DNA of 64,000 bases from Streptomyces lunaelactis (lineage in GTDB: Bacteria; Actinomycetota; Actinomycetes; Streptomycetales; Streptomycetaceae): positions 7,130,001 to 7,194,000 of the forward strand of contig NZ_CP026304.1 of the NCBI RefSeq assembly GCF_003054555.1. The letters are read 5' to 3'. The stretch's first letter is position 1; every line of letters starts with the position of its first letter. Of the stretch, positions 8,623-16,998 are shown piece by piece. Both the position numbers and the translations under genes were made by a program. Below the pieces are notes generated by a model. It did no database searches. It worked only from the letters and a program-made list of their open reading frames with translations, and was not told where the DNA came from.

Positions 8623-9150
8623 CTACTTCTCCTGGCCCTTCTTGGGAATGTCCCGCAGCTCCGGGCGGCCGGGCTGCTCGCCGCCGCGCTCCTTGATGTA
8701 CGTCTCGGTCGGGACCATCACCTTGCGCCGGAACACACAGACGAGGGTGCCGTCCTGCTTGTAGCCCTTGGTCTCGACGTAGACGATCCCGCGGTCGCTC
8801 TTGGACTTTGACGGAGTCTTGTCCAGGACCGTCGTCTCGCCGTAGATCGTGTCGCCGTGGAAGGTCGGCGCGACATGCTTCAGCGACTCGACCTCCAGAT
8901 TGGCGATCGCCTTCCCGGAGACGTCCGGGACGGACATTCCGAGCAGCAGCGAGTAGATGTAGTTGCCGACGACGACGTTCTTCCCGAAATCGGTCGTCTT
9001 CTCCGCATAGTTGCTGTCCATGTGGAGGGGGTGGTGGTTCATGGTGAGCAGACAGAAGAGGTGGTCGTCGTACTCCGTGACCGTCTTTCCGGGCCAGTGC
9101 TTGTAGACCGCGCCGACCTCGAACTCTTCGTAGGTGCGTCCGAACTGCAT
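8623..9150 (-). CDS. MaoC-family hydratase, probable mesaconyl-CoA hydratase
   Basis: Single hot-dog-fold hydratase of 175 residues. It carries the hydratase-type motif region TMNHHPLHMDSNYA, where the usual D-x-N-P-x-H reads N-H-H-P-L-H: the His is kept while the Asp and Asn are replaced. By position between the lyase and dehydrogenase it should hydrate mesaconyl-CoA to beta-methylmalyl-CoA. The Rhodobacter enzyme for this step is about twice as long, so the actinobacterial version is a short form. Substrate assignment is by context. Confidence 0.8.
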   Translation of the reverse strand: MQFGRTYEEFEVGAVYKHWPGKTVTEYDDHLFCLLTMNHHPLHMDSNYAEKTTDFGKNVVVGNYIYSLLLGMSVPDVSGKAIANLEVESLKHVAPTFHGDTIYGETTVLDKTPSKSKSDRGIVYVETKGYKQDGTLVCVFRRKVMVPTETYIKERGGEQPGRPELRDIPKKGQEK

Positions 9151-9153
9151 CGC

Positions 9154-10128
9154 TTACGCCTCCGGCACTTCGAACTTGGACGTGCGCTGCATGCCGGCTG
9201 CCCGGCCCTTGCCCGAGATGACCAGCGCCATCTTGCGGCTGGCCTCGTCGATCATCTCGTCGCCGAGCATCGCCGAGCCCTTCTTGCCGCCCGCCTCGGA
9301 CGTGTAGTAGTCGTACGCGTCCAGGATCAGCTCGGCGTGGTCGAAGTCGTCCTGCGAGGGCGAGAAGATCTCGTTGGCGGACGCGACCTGGTCCGGGTGC
9401 AGCACCCACTTGCCGTCGAAGCCGAGGGCGGCGGCGCGCTGGGCGACCTCCCGGTAGCCCTCGCTGTTACGGATCTGAAGGTAGGGGCCGTCGATCGCCT
9501 GGAGGTTGTGCATACGGGCGGCCATCAGGATGCGCATCAGGATGTAGTGGTACGCGTCCGCCGGGTAGCCGGGCGGCTGCTCGCCCACGACCAGCGACTT
9601 CATGTTGATGGAGGCCATGAAGTCCGCCGGGCCGAAGATGATGGTCTCGACGCGCGGCGAGGCGGCCGCGATCTCGTCGACGTTCACCAGGCCCTTCGCG
9701 TTCTCGATCTGCGCCTCGATGCCGATCTTGCCGACTTCGAAGCCCATCGTCTTCTCGATCTGCGTCAGCAGCAGGTCTAGGGCGATGACCTGCTGGGCGT
9801 CCTGCACCTTCGGCAGCATGATGCAGTCGAGGTTCTGCCCCGCGCCCTCGACGACCGTGACGACGTCGCGGTACGTCCACTGGGTCGTCCAGTCGTTGAC
9901 CCGTACGACCCTGGTCTTGCCCGTCCAGTCGCCCTCGTTGAGGAACTTGACGATGGTGTGCCGGGCCTCGGGCTTGGCGAGCGGCGCGCAGGCGTCCTCC
10001 AGGTCCAGGAAGACCTGGTCGGCCGGGAGGCCCTGGGCCTTCTCCAGGAACCGCGGGTTGCTGCCCGGTACGGCCAGGCAGGAGCGTCGCGGACGCAGAC
10101 GGTTCACGGGGGCGGCAGGGGCAGTCAT
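9154..10128 (-). CDS. HpcH/HpaI aldolase-CitE family lyase, probable L-malyl-CoA/beta-methylmalyl-CoA lyase
   Basis: A TIM-barrel lyase of the CitE-like family, 324 residues. Landmarks are LAVPGSNPRFLEKA near the start, DQVFLDLEDACAPLAK, and the acidic metal-site segment TIIFGPADFMASI. The family cleaves (S)-malyl-CoA and beta-methylmalyl-CoA to glyoxylate plus acetyl- or propionyl-CoA, the fourth step of the ethylmalonyl-CoA pathway. It overlaps the mutase gene by 4 bases and is followed 3 bases later by the MaoC hydratase, so all are one transcript. Confidence 0.83.
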   Translation of the reverse strand: MTAPAAPVNRLRPRRSCLAVPGSNPRFLEKAQGLPADQVFLDLEDACAPLAKPEARHTIVKFLNEGDWTGKTRVVRVNDWTTQWTYRDVVTVVEGAGQNLDCIMLPKVQDAQQVIALDLLLTQIEKTMGFEVGKIGIEAQIENAKGLVNVDEIAAASPRVETIIFGPADFMASINMKSLVVGEQPPGYPADAYHYILMRILMAARMHNLQAIDGPYLQIRNSEGYREVAQRAAALGFDGKWVLHPDQVASANEIFSPSQDDFDHAELILDAYDYYTSEAGGKKGSAMLGDEMIDEASRKMALVISGKGRAAGMQRTSKFEVPEA

Positions 10129-12137
10129 GCGGGGACCTCCAGAGGGTCGAGCTTGTTCGCTTTCCGGATCTCGTCGACGATACGGCCGATGATCTCCGTG
10201 ATACCGAAGTCCTTAGGGGTGAACACGGCGGCCACGCCCGCCGCTCTGAGATCGGCCGCGTCGGCGTTGGGGATGATCCCGCCGACGATCACCGGAAGGT
10301 CGGACGCGCCGGCCTCGCGCAGCCGCTCCAGCACATCGGGCACCAGCTCGGCGTGCGAGCCGGACAGGATCGACAGACCCACGCAGTGGACGTCCTCCGC
10401 GAGCGCGGCGTTCACGATCTGCTCGGGCGTGAGCCGGATGCCCTGGTAGACCACCTCGAAGCCCGCGTCACGGGCGCGTACGGAGATCTGCTCGGCGCCG
10501 TTGGAGTGCCCGTCCAGACCGGGCTTGCCGACCAGCAGACGCAGCCGTCCGGCGCCCAGCTCGTCGGCCGTACGGGACACCTTCTCCCGTACGAGAGCGA
10601 GCGGCGTGCCCTTCTCGGCGGTGACCGCGACGGGCGCGCTGGACACGCCCGTCGGCGCGCGGAACTCGCCGAACACATCGCGCAGCGCCCATGACCACTC
10701 GCCGGTGGTGACACCCGCGCGGGCGCACTCGACGGTGACGGCCATCAGGTTGGTGTCGCCCGCGGCGGCCTTCTTCAGCGCGGCCAGCGCCTCGGTCGCG
10801 CGGGCCTCGTCGCGGTTGTCGCGCCACTCGTGGAGCTTCGCGACGACACGCGCCTCGTTCGCCGGGTCGACCGTCATGATCGCCTCGTCCAGGTCCGCGG
10901 TGAGCGGGTTGGGTTCGGTGGTCTCGAAGATGTTGACGCCGATTATCTTCTCGTCGCCCGACTCGATCCGGGCCCGGCGCTCGGCGTGTGAGGAGACCAG
11001 CTGCGACTTGAGGTAGCCGGACTCGACGGCAGCCATCGCGCCGCCCATCTCCTGGATCCGGGCGATCTCGGCGAGGCACTCGGTGACCAGGGACTCCACC
11101 TTGGCCTCGATGACGTGCGAGCCCTCGAAGATGTCCTCGTACTCCAGCAGGTCGCTCTCGTGCGCCAGCACCTGCTGGATACGGAGTGACCACTGCTGGT
11201 CCCAGGGGCGGGGGAGGCCCAACGCCTCGTTCCACGCCGGGAGTTGTACGGCCCGGGCGCGCGCGTCCTTGGAGAGCGTGACGGCCAGCATCTCGAGGAC
11301 GATGCGCTGGACGTTGTTCTCCGGCTGCGCCTCGGTCAGCCCGAGGGAGTTGACCTGGACGCCGTAGCGGAAGCGGCGCTGCTTGTCGTTCTCGATGCCG
11401 TAGCGCTCACGCGTGACCTGGTCCCAGATGCGCGAGAAGGCGCGCATCTTGCACATCTCCTCGATGAAACGGACGCCCGCGTTCACGAAGAAGGAGATAC
11501 GGGCGACGACATCACCCTTGCGGTCCTCCGGGACCTGGCCGGACGCGAACACCGCGTCGAGCACGGCGATCGCGGTGGACATCGCGTACGAGATCTCCTG
11601 GACCGGCGTGGCCCCGGCCTCCTGCAGGTGGTAGCTGCAGATGTTGATCGGGTTCCACTTCGGGATGTGGTTCACCGTGTAGGTGATCATGTCCGTCGTC
11701 AGGCGCAGCGACGGACCCGGCGGGAAGACATGCGTCCCGCGCGAGAGGTACTCCTTGACGATGTCGTTCTGGGTGGTGCCCTGGAGCTTGGTGATGTCCG
11801 CGCCCTGCTCCTCGGCGACCACCTGGTACATCGCCAGCAGCCACATGGCGGTGGCGTTGATGGTCATCGAGGTGTTCATCTGCTCCAGCGGGATGTCCTG
11901 GAACAGCCGCCGCATGTCGCCCAGATGCGAGACGGGGACCCCGACCCGGCCGACCTCGCCGCGGGCGAGGATGTGGTCGGGGTCGTAGCCGGTCTGCGTC
12001 GGCAGATCGAAGGCGACCGAGAGGCCGGTCTGGCCCTTGGCGAGGTTGCGCCGGTAGAGCTCGTTGGACGCTTCGGCGGTCGAGTGACCGGCGTACGTCC
12101 GCATGAGCCAGGGCCGGTCCTTGTGACGCTCAGTCAT
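10125..12137 (-). CDS. meaA: Ethylmalonyl-CoA mutase (MeaA-like), B12-dependent
   Basis: Adenosylcobalamin mutase of 670 residues that has both domains on one chain. The N-terminal TIM barrel begins RPWLMRTYAGHSTAEASNEL and continues with LSVAFDLPTQTGYDPDH. The C-terminal B12 domain has GKPGLDGHSNGAEQ (D-x-H-x-x-G), SILSGSH and VIVGGIIPNADA. In ccr-linked clusters this enzyme converts ethylmalonyl-CoA to methylsuccinyl-CoA. The ATG of MTERHKDRP is preferred; an alternative start MSEVSQ six codons upstream is also possible. It sits 10 bases after ccr. Confidence 0.93.
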   Translation of the reverse strand: MTERHKDRPWLMRTYAGHSTAEASNELYRRNLAKGQTGLSVAFDLPTQTGYDPDHILARGEVGRVGVPVSHLGDMRRLFQDIPLEQMNTSMTINATAMWLLAMYQVVAEEQGADITKLQGTTQNDIVKEYLSRGTHVFPPGPSLRLTTDMITYTVNHIPKWNPINICSYHLQEAGATPVQEISYAMSTAIAVLDAVFASGQVPEDRKGDVVARISFFVNAGVRFIEEMCKMRAFSRIWDQVTRERYGIENDKQRRFRYGVQVNSLGLTEAQPENNVQRIVLEMLAVTLSKDARARAVQLPAWNEALGLPRPWDQQWSLRIQQVLAHESDLLEYEDIFEGSHVIEAKVESLVTECLAEIARIQEMGGAMAAVESGYLKSQLVSSHAERRARIESGDEKIIGVNIFETTEPNPLTADLDEAIMTVDPANEARVVAKLHEWRDNRDEARATEALAALKKAAAGDTNLMAVTVECARAGVTTGEWSWALRDVFGEFRAPTGVSSAPVAVTAEKGTPLALVREKVSRTADELGAGRLRLLVGKPGLDGHSNGAEQISVRARDAGFEVVYQGIRLTPEQIVNAALAEDVHCVGLSILSGSHAELVPDVLERLREAGASDLPVIVGGIIPNADAADLRAAGVAAVFTPKDFGITEIIGRIVDEIRKANKLDPLEVPA

Positions 12138-12147
12138 CTGTGAAACC

Positions 12148-13485
12148 TCAGACATTCCTGAAGCGGTTGATGGCGTCGATGTGCTTCTCGCGGAGCTCCT
12201 CGTCGCGCACACCCAGTCCCTCGCGCGGGGCGAGGGTCAGCACGCCGACCTTGCCCTGGTGGAGGTTGCGGTGCACGTCGTACGCGGCCTGGCCGGTGTC
12301 GTCGAGCGAGTAGACCTTCGACAGGGTCGGGTGGATCTTGCCCTTGGCGACCAGCCGGTTGGCCTCCCACGCCTCGCGGTAGTTGGCGAAGTGCGAGCCC
12401 ACGATCTTCTTCAGCGACATCCACAGGTAGCGGTTGTCGTACTCGTGGTTGTAGCCCGACGTCGAGGCGCAGGTGACGATCGTGCCGCCCTTGCGGGTCA
12501 CGTACACGCTCGCGCCGAAGGTCTCGCGGCCCGGGTGCTCGAAGACGATGTCCACGTCCTCGCCGCCGGTCAGCTCACGGATGCGCTTGCCGAGGCGCTT
12601 CCACTCCCGCGGGTCCTGGTTGTGCTCGTCCTTCCAGAACTTGTAGTCCTCGGCGTTGCGGTCGATGATCGCCTCGGCGCCCATCGCGCGGCAGATGTCC
12701 GCCTTCTGCGGGCTGGAGACCACACAGATCGGGTTGGCGCCGCCGGCCAGCGCGAACTGGGTGGCGTACGAGCCGAGTCCGCCGCTCGCACCCCAGATCA
12801 GGACGTTGTCGCCCTGCTTCATTCCCGCGCCGTTGCGCGAGACGAGCTGGCGGTACGCGGTGGAGTTGACCAGACCCGGCGCCGCCGCCTCTTCCCAGCT
12901 CAGGTGCTGGGGCTTGGGCATCAGCTGGTTGGACTTGACGAGCGCGATCTCGGCCAGACCGCCGAAGTTGGTCTCGAAGCCCCAGATGCGCTGCTCGGGG
13001 TCGAGCATCGTGTCGTTGTGGCCGTCCGAGCTCTCCAGCTCGACCGACAGGCAGTGCGCGACGACCTCGTCGCCCGGCTTCCAGGCGTTCACGCCGGGGC
13101 CGGTGCGCAGCACGACGCCCGAGAGGTCGGAGCCGATGACGTGGTACGGCAGGTCGTGGCGCTTGGTGAGCTCGGAGAGCTTTCCGTACCGCTCGAGGAA
13201 GCCGAAGGTGGCCATCGGCTCGAATATCGAGGTCCAGACGGAGTTGTAGTTCACCGAGCTGGCCATGACCGCCACCAGCGCCTCGCCGGGACCGAGCTCG
13301 GGCACCGGCACGTCCTCGATGTGGAGGGACTTGCGGGGGTCCTTCTCCCTGGTCTCGAGGCCGGCGAACATCTCGACCTCGTCCTTGTGCACGGTCACCG
13401 CGCGGTAGGACTCGGGGATGGACAGGGCGGCGTAGTCGGCGGGTGTGCTGTCCGTCGACTGGATTGCGTCCAGGATTTCCTTCAC
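12148..13485 (-). CDS. ccr: Crotonyl-CoA carboxylase/reductase
   Basis: NADPH-dependent reductive carboxylase of crotonyl-CoA to ethylmalonyl-CoA, 445 residues, medium-chain dehydrogenase fold. Visible landmarks are ASSVNYNSVWTSIFEP, the nucleotide-binding segment LIWGASGGLGSYATQFA, and the C-terminal VFEHPGRETFGASVYV and WMSLKKIVGSHFANYREA, all typical of Ccr rather than generic quinone reductases. The GTG start has GGAGG 7 bases upstream. It is the first gene of the ethylmalonyl-CoA operon. Besides C2 assimilation, in Streptomyces this enzyme supplies ethylmalonyl-CoA for polyketides. Transcription likely starts from the promoter about 230 bp upstream. Confidence 0.95.
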   Translation of the reverse strand: MKEILDAIQSTDSTPADYAALSIPESYRAVTVHKDEVEMFAGLETREKDPRKSLHIEDVPVPELGPGEALVAVMASSVNYNSVWTSIFEPMATFGFLERYGKLSELTKRHDLPYHVIGSDLSGVVLRTGPGVNAWKPGDEVVAHCLSVELESSDGHNDTMLDPEQRIWGFETNFGGLAEIALVKSNQLMPKPQHLSWEEAAAPGLVNSTAYRQLVSRNGAGMKQGDNVLIWGASGGLGSYATQFALAGGANPICVVSSPQKADICRAMGAEAIIDRNAEDYKFWKDEHNQDPREWKRLGKRIRELTGGEDVDIVFEHPGRETFGASVYVTRKGGTIVTCASTSGYNHEYDNRYLWMSLKKIVGSHFANYREAWEANRLVAKGKIHPTLSKVYSLDDTGQAAYDVHRNLHQGKVGVLTLAPREGLGVRDEELREKHIDAINRFRNV

Positions 13486-13712
13486 GGGGTGCCTCCGGCG
13501 AAGCGCGTCTGAGAGAACGCTGAGGGGAACGTCGGGGTTCTGCTGCTGTGGAGGTGTGCCGTCGGTTCGGCGGGTGGTACTGCTGGCAGCGCCGGTGGGC
13601 GCGGGAGGTTGCCTGTGACGCAGGCGTCCGGGCCACAAACCCCGATCACTTCGGGTTGCTGGGACAGCCGGCGTACGAATGGTCTCTGCACGCCGGCCGC
13701 CCGGACAACATC
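13486..13712 (-). other. Long untranslated leader of ccr
   Basis: About 220 bases separate the predicted transcription start from the ccr GTG. No open frame in it has coding character, and no riboswitch family was recognised. It is the presumed ccr 5' leader. Confidence 0.4.
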
Positions 13713-13755
13713 AACGTATGGCACCGCGTGCCAGCTGACAAGACACTGCGTGCCA
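13713..13755 (-). promoter_or_regulatory. ccr promoter with two palindromic operators
   Basis: Read on the minus strand: -35 TTGTCA (13736-13741), a 17-base spacer, and -10 TACGTT (13713-13718). Fifteen bases of the spacer are a perfect palindrome TGGCAC-N3-GTGCCA (13719-13733). A second, one-mismatch copy (13741-13755) overlaps the -35 edge, and the two centres are 22 bp apart, two helical turns. This is the layout of a repressor-controlled housekeeping promoter. The TetR gene next door is the obvious candidate regulator, which is inference. Confidence 0.65.
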
Positions 13756-13798
13756 ACAATTTCTCTCAGTTGTCATCTCCGCGGCACGTACGAGCAAC

Positions 13799-13827
13799 AA
13801 CGGCCGCCCCGGGTGGGGGCGGCCGTT
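13799..13827. terminator. Hairpin terminator downstream of the TetR gene
   Basis: Perfect 12-bp stem AACGGCCGCCCC / GGGGCGGCCGTT with a 5-base loop. It lies between the 3' end of the TetR-family gene and the ccr promoter, insulating ccr from read-through. Confidence 0.8.
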
Positions 13828-13857
13828 ACCTGCTGTGCGTGATCGTGTGCGGTCAGC

Positions 13858-13871
13858 TCACTCTCGAGTGA
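13858..13871. promoter_or_regulatory. Palindrome TCACTC-TC-GAGTGA, candidate operator
   Basis: An inverted repeat with 6-bp arms, sharing the core ACTC-N2-GAGT with the palindrome at 16900-16909 in front of the 3-hydroxyacyl-CoA dehydrogenase gene. It lies 47 bases beyond the 3' end of the TetR-type gene, on the ccr side. A shared regulator is possible but unproven. Confidence 0.35.
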
Positions 13872-13918
13872 TGCGTGCGGTACCGCCATTCGGGTGACGG
13901 TAACTACAGCCCGTCTGG

Positions 13919-14755
13919 TCAGGCCCTGCGGTCCTGCAGCGCCCGCTCGATCGTGCGCATCACTTCGCCCAGCGGCGCGTCCGTACGGGCCACCGCCACC
14001 AGCACCTCGCCCTGCGCCTTCACCGCGGCGGCCGGAGCCAGGTCCGCGCTCGCCGCCTCGGTACGCCCAGCCTGCGAACGGCCCGCCCCGATGCCCGTGC
14101 CGAAGGTGTCGCGGACGATCGCGAACGCGTGGTCCAGATGGGTCTCCACATCGCCCTGACCGCCCGCCCGCAGCCAGCGGCGCAGCACATGGTTGTGCGC
14201 GGTGACGACCGCGGACGCGGCCACCTCCGCCAGCAGCGGGTCGTCATTGCCGTCGTGGTGGTCGCGCTCGTCGAAGTGGCCCAGCAGATAGCGGGTGAAC
14301 AGCCGCTCGTAGCGGGCCACCGAGGCGATCTCACGCTCCCGCAGCGTGGGCACCTCACGGGTCAGCCGGTAGCGCTCGACGGAGACCGCCGGGGAGGCCG
14401 CGTACATCCGCATGACCTCCTTGATGCCCCGGCACACCGTGTCGAGCGGATGCTCGTGGGCCGGAGCCGCGTTCAGCACCGCCTCGGCCCGCACCAGCGT
14501 GTCGTCGTGGTCCGGGAAGATCGCCTCTTCCTTGGAGCGGAAGTGCCGGAAGAAGGTCCGGCGGGCGACCCCGGCGGCAGCCGCGATCTCGTCGACGGTC
14601 GTCGCCTCGTAGCCCTTGGTCGCGAACAGCTCCATCGCCGCCGCCGCCAGCTCGCGCCGCATCTTGAGGCGCTGCGCGGCGGCGCGACTGCCCGCGGCAC
14701 TTTCAGGGGCGTCGGACGCGGCTTTGGTGCGGGTGGACCTGGCGGGCTGGGGCAT
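13919..14755 (-). CDS. TetR-family transcriptional regulator
   Basis: DNA-binding regulator of 278 residues. The N-terminal helix-turn-helix is TVDEIAAAAGVARRTFFRHF followed by SKEEAIFPDHD. The C-terminal ligand-binding half is divergent, with an Ala-rich tail. It lies between ccr and the hydroxyacyl-CoA dehydrogenase gene, all on the minus strand. In Methylobacterium extorquens a TetR regulator, CcrR, controls ccr; this protein is the positional counterpart, but orthology is not claimed. The ATG of MPQPARST is taken; a start six codons upstream is possible. Confidence 0.85.
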   Translation of the reverse strand: MPQPARSTRTKAASDAPESAAGSRAAAQRLKMRRELAAAAMELFATKGYEATTVDEIAAAAGVARRTFFRHFRSKEEAIFPDHDDTLVRAEAVLNAAPAHEHPLDTVCRGIKEVMRMYAASPAVSVERYRLTREVPTLREREIASVARYERLFTRYLLGHFDERDHHDGNDDPLLAEVAASAVVTAHNHVLRRWLRAGGQGDVETHLDHAFAIVRDTFGTGIGAGRSQAGRTEAASADLAPAAAVKAQGEVLVAVARTDAPLGEVMRTIERALQDRRA

Positions 14756-14873
14756 GACCCGAACGTACTGCATCCGTGCAGGAGACCGCGCCTGTGGGTT
14801 GCGGGTACCCCCGCCGGATGCGGGGGGAGGGCCGCCCGGAGGGCCGAGCAGCCCGCCCCAGCCCGCGTCGTGA

Positions 14874-16655
14874 TCAGCGCCGGGCATATTCGCGGAAGCC
14901 ACGACCCGTCTTGCGGCCGAGGCAGCCCGCGGCCACCAGGTGCTCGAGCAGCGGCGCCGGCGCCAGGCCCGGGTCGCGGAACTCGCGGTGCAGAACCTTC
15001 TCGATGGCGAGCGAGACATCGAGCCCGACCACGTCGAGCAGCTCGAAGGGGCCCATCGGATAGCCGCCGCCCAGCTTCATCGCGGCGTCGATGTCGTCGA
15101 GGGTCGCGTAGTGCTCCTCGACCATCTTGATCGCGTTGTTGAGGTACGGGAAGAGGAGGGCGTTGACGATGAAGCCGGCCCGGTCGCCGCAGTCCACCGG
15201 GTGCTTCTTGATCTTCGTGGTGACCTCGCGGACGGTGGCGTGGACCTCGTCGGAGGTCAGCACCGTACGGACCACCTCGACCAGCTTCATCGCCGGAGCC
15301 GGGTTGAAGAAGTGCATCCCGATGACGTCCTGCGGGCGCGAGGTGGCCCGCGCACAGGCGACGACCGGAAGCGAGGAGGTGGTGGTGGCGAGCACCGCGC
15401 CCTCCTTGCAGACCTTGTCGAGGGTGGCGAAGAGCTCCTGCTTGATATCCAGGTCCTCGGCGACGGCCTCGACCGCGAGGTCGACCTCGGCGAAGGCGTC
15501 GAGCGAACCGGCCGGGGTGATGCGGCCCAGGGTCGCCTCACGGGCCTCGGCCGTCATCCGGCCCTTGTCGACGGAGCGCGCAAGGGACTTGGCGATACGG
15601 GCCTTCGCCGTCTCCGCCTTCTCCGGGCTGCGGGCGGCGAGCACGACCTCGTAACCGGCCTTGGCGAAGACCTCGGCGATACCGCTCGCCATGGTCCCGG
15701 AGCCGGCGACGCCGACGGAGCGGATCTCGCGGCCGGCCGCCCCCTCGGCCGCGGGCTGCGGTGTGAGGGCGTCCGGGACCAGGACCGAGGTGCCGGCGGC
15801 CGCGTATGAGTAGAAGCCGCGGCCTGTCTTGCGGCCGGTCAGCCCCGCCTCGCTGAGCTGCTTGAGGATGGGCGAGGGCGCGTGCAGCCGGTCGCGGGAC
15901 TCGGTGTACATCGCCTCCAGGACGGTACGGGCGGTGTCGATGCCGATCAGGTCGAGCAGGGCGAGCGGGCCCATCGGCAGCCCGCAGCCGAGCTTCATCG
16001 CGGCGTCGATGTCCTCGCGGGAGGCGTACTTGGCCTCGTACATCGCGGCGGCCTGGTTGAGATAGCCGAAGAGGAGCCCGTCCGCGACAAATCCGGGGCG
16101 GTCGCCGACCGCGACCGGCTCCTTACCCAGCTCGCGGGCGAGCGTCGTGACGGCCTCGACGGCGATGGGCGAGGTGAGCACCGAGGAGACGACCTCGACC
16201 AGCTTCATCGCCGGGGCCGGGTTGAAGAAGTGCAGGCCGAGCACGCGCTCGGGGTGCTCGGAGTCGGCGGCGAGCCGGGTCACGGAGAGGGCGTTGGTGC
16301 CGGTGGCGAGGATCGCGCCGGGACGGACGATGGCGTCCAGCGCGCGGAAGACCTGCTGCTTGGCCTCGTAGGACTCGGGCACGACCTCGATCACCAGATC
16401 GGCGTCGGCGGCGGCGTGCAGATCGGAGAAGGTGCGGAAGCGGGCGAGGGTGTTCCGGCGCTCCTCCTCGGTGATCCGCTCGCGCTCCACGGCGCGGGCG
16501 GTGGAGGCCTCGAGGACGGTGACGGCCTGGCGGGCGGCGGCGTCGCTGATGTCGATGCCGATGACCTCACGGCCGGCGCGGGCGAGGACTTCGGCGATGC
16601 CGGTGCCCATGGTGCCGAGGCCGACGACGGCAATGGTGTTCAGAGGGGTGTCCAT
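14874..16655 (-). CDS. 3-hydroxyacyl-CoA dehydrogenase, tandem double-length form
   Basis: 593 residues formed by two complete 3-hydroxyacyl-CoA dehydrogenase units. Each has a Rossmann NAD site (VGLGTMGTGIA at residues ~10-20; VAGSGTMASGIA near 310) and the catalytic-region motif HFFNPAPAMKLVEVV, which occurs in both halves. Each also has its own C-terminal helical domain (GFYSYAAA and GFREYARR ends). The usual enzyme is ~285 residues, so this is an internal duplication and fusion. In this neighbourhood the likely reaction is acetoacetyl-CoA to 3-hydroxybutyryl-CoA, feeding crotonyl-CoA to Ccr. The second Rossmann motif is GxGxxA instead of GxGxxG. Confidence 0.9.
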   Translation of the reverse strand: MDTPLNTIAVVGLGTMGTGIAEVLARAGREVIGIDISDAAARQAVTVLEASTARAVERERITEEERRNTLARFRTFSDLHAAADADLVIEVVPESYEAKQQVFRALDAIVRPGAILATGTNALSVTRLAADSEHPERVLGLHFFNPAPAMKLVEVVSSVLTSPIAVEAVTTLARELGKEPVAVGDRPGFVADGLLFGYLNQAAAMYEAKYASREDIDAAMKLGCGLPMGPLALLDLIGIDTARTVLEAMYTESRDRLHAPSPILKQLSEAGLTGRKTGRGFYSYAAAGTSVLVPDALTPQPAAEGAAGREIRSVGVAGSGTMASGIAEVFAKAGYEVVLAARSPEKAETAKARIAKSLARSVDKGRMTAEAREATLGRITPAGSLDAFAEVDLAVEAVAEDLDIKQELFATLDKVCKEGAVLATTTSSLPVVACARATSRPQDVIGMHFFNPAPAMKLVEVVRTVLTSDEVHATVREVTTKIKKHPVDCGDRAGFIVNALLFPYLNNAIKMVEEHYATLDDIDAAMKLGGGYPMGPFELLDVVGLDVSLAIEKVLHREFRDPGLAPAPLLEHLVAAGCLGRKTGRGFREYARR

Positions 16656-16998
16656 CGGGGGACTCCAGGGATGAGTGACGACTGATGAGGGGCGCGCGCG
16701 GGCGAGAACGCCAAGGGCGCGGGGCGCACGGCAATTGCGTGTCGTGGTGCAGGGGCCGACGGACTCTGTCCCGGAGTCGCGTCGTGCTCACGCAGGTGCA
16801 GAACTCATGTGCAGAACTACCGAACCGACAAGCACTCGCGGCGGCTGCGTCACCAGGCCACCGTGAGCTGTGCGGGGGTTACCCGCTCACTTGAGATTAA
16901 CTCGCGAGTAACGAGCGCGCCAGACCTGGGAGGGTGTGATCTGGATCGCCGGTACATTGCGGGTCCATCGCCGACAAACCGCCGATACCCTGACCGCC
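16656..16998. other. Divergent intergenic region of the hydroxyacyl-CoA dehydrogenase and HEAT-repeat genes
   Basis: About 340 bases without a coding frame. It must hold both divergent promoters. The only clear element is the palindrome TTAACTCGCGAGTAA (16897-16911). Confidence 0.5.
16897..16911. promoter_or_regulatory. Palindrome around ACTCGCGAGT, candidate operator
   Basis: TTAACTCGCGAGTAA contains a perfect 10-bp palindrome (16900-16909). It is locally AT-richer than the surroundings and shares ACTC-N2-GAGT with 13858-13871. A TetR-type regulator is the natural reader, possibly the protein encoded at 13919-14755. Confidence 0.45.

Noticed and set aside
8623..9409. Long open frame continuing upstream of the acyl-CoA dehydrogenase start
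   Set aside because: It overlaps the MaoC gene in the wrong frame; the true start is the ATG with AGGAG-type site.
13548..13871. Open frame in the ccr upstream region
   Set aside because: No family-like composition or ribosome binding site, and it overlaps promoter and terminator elements.
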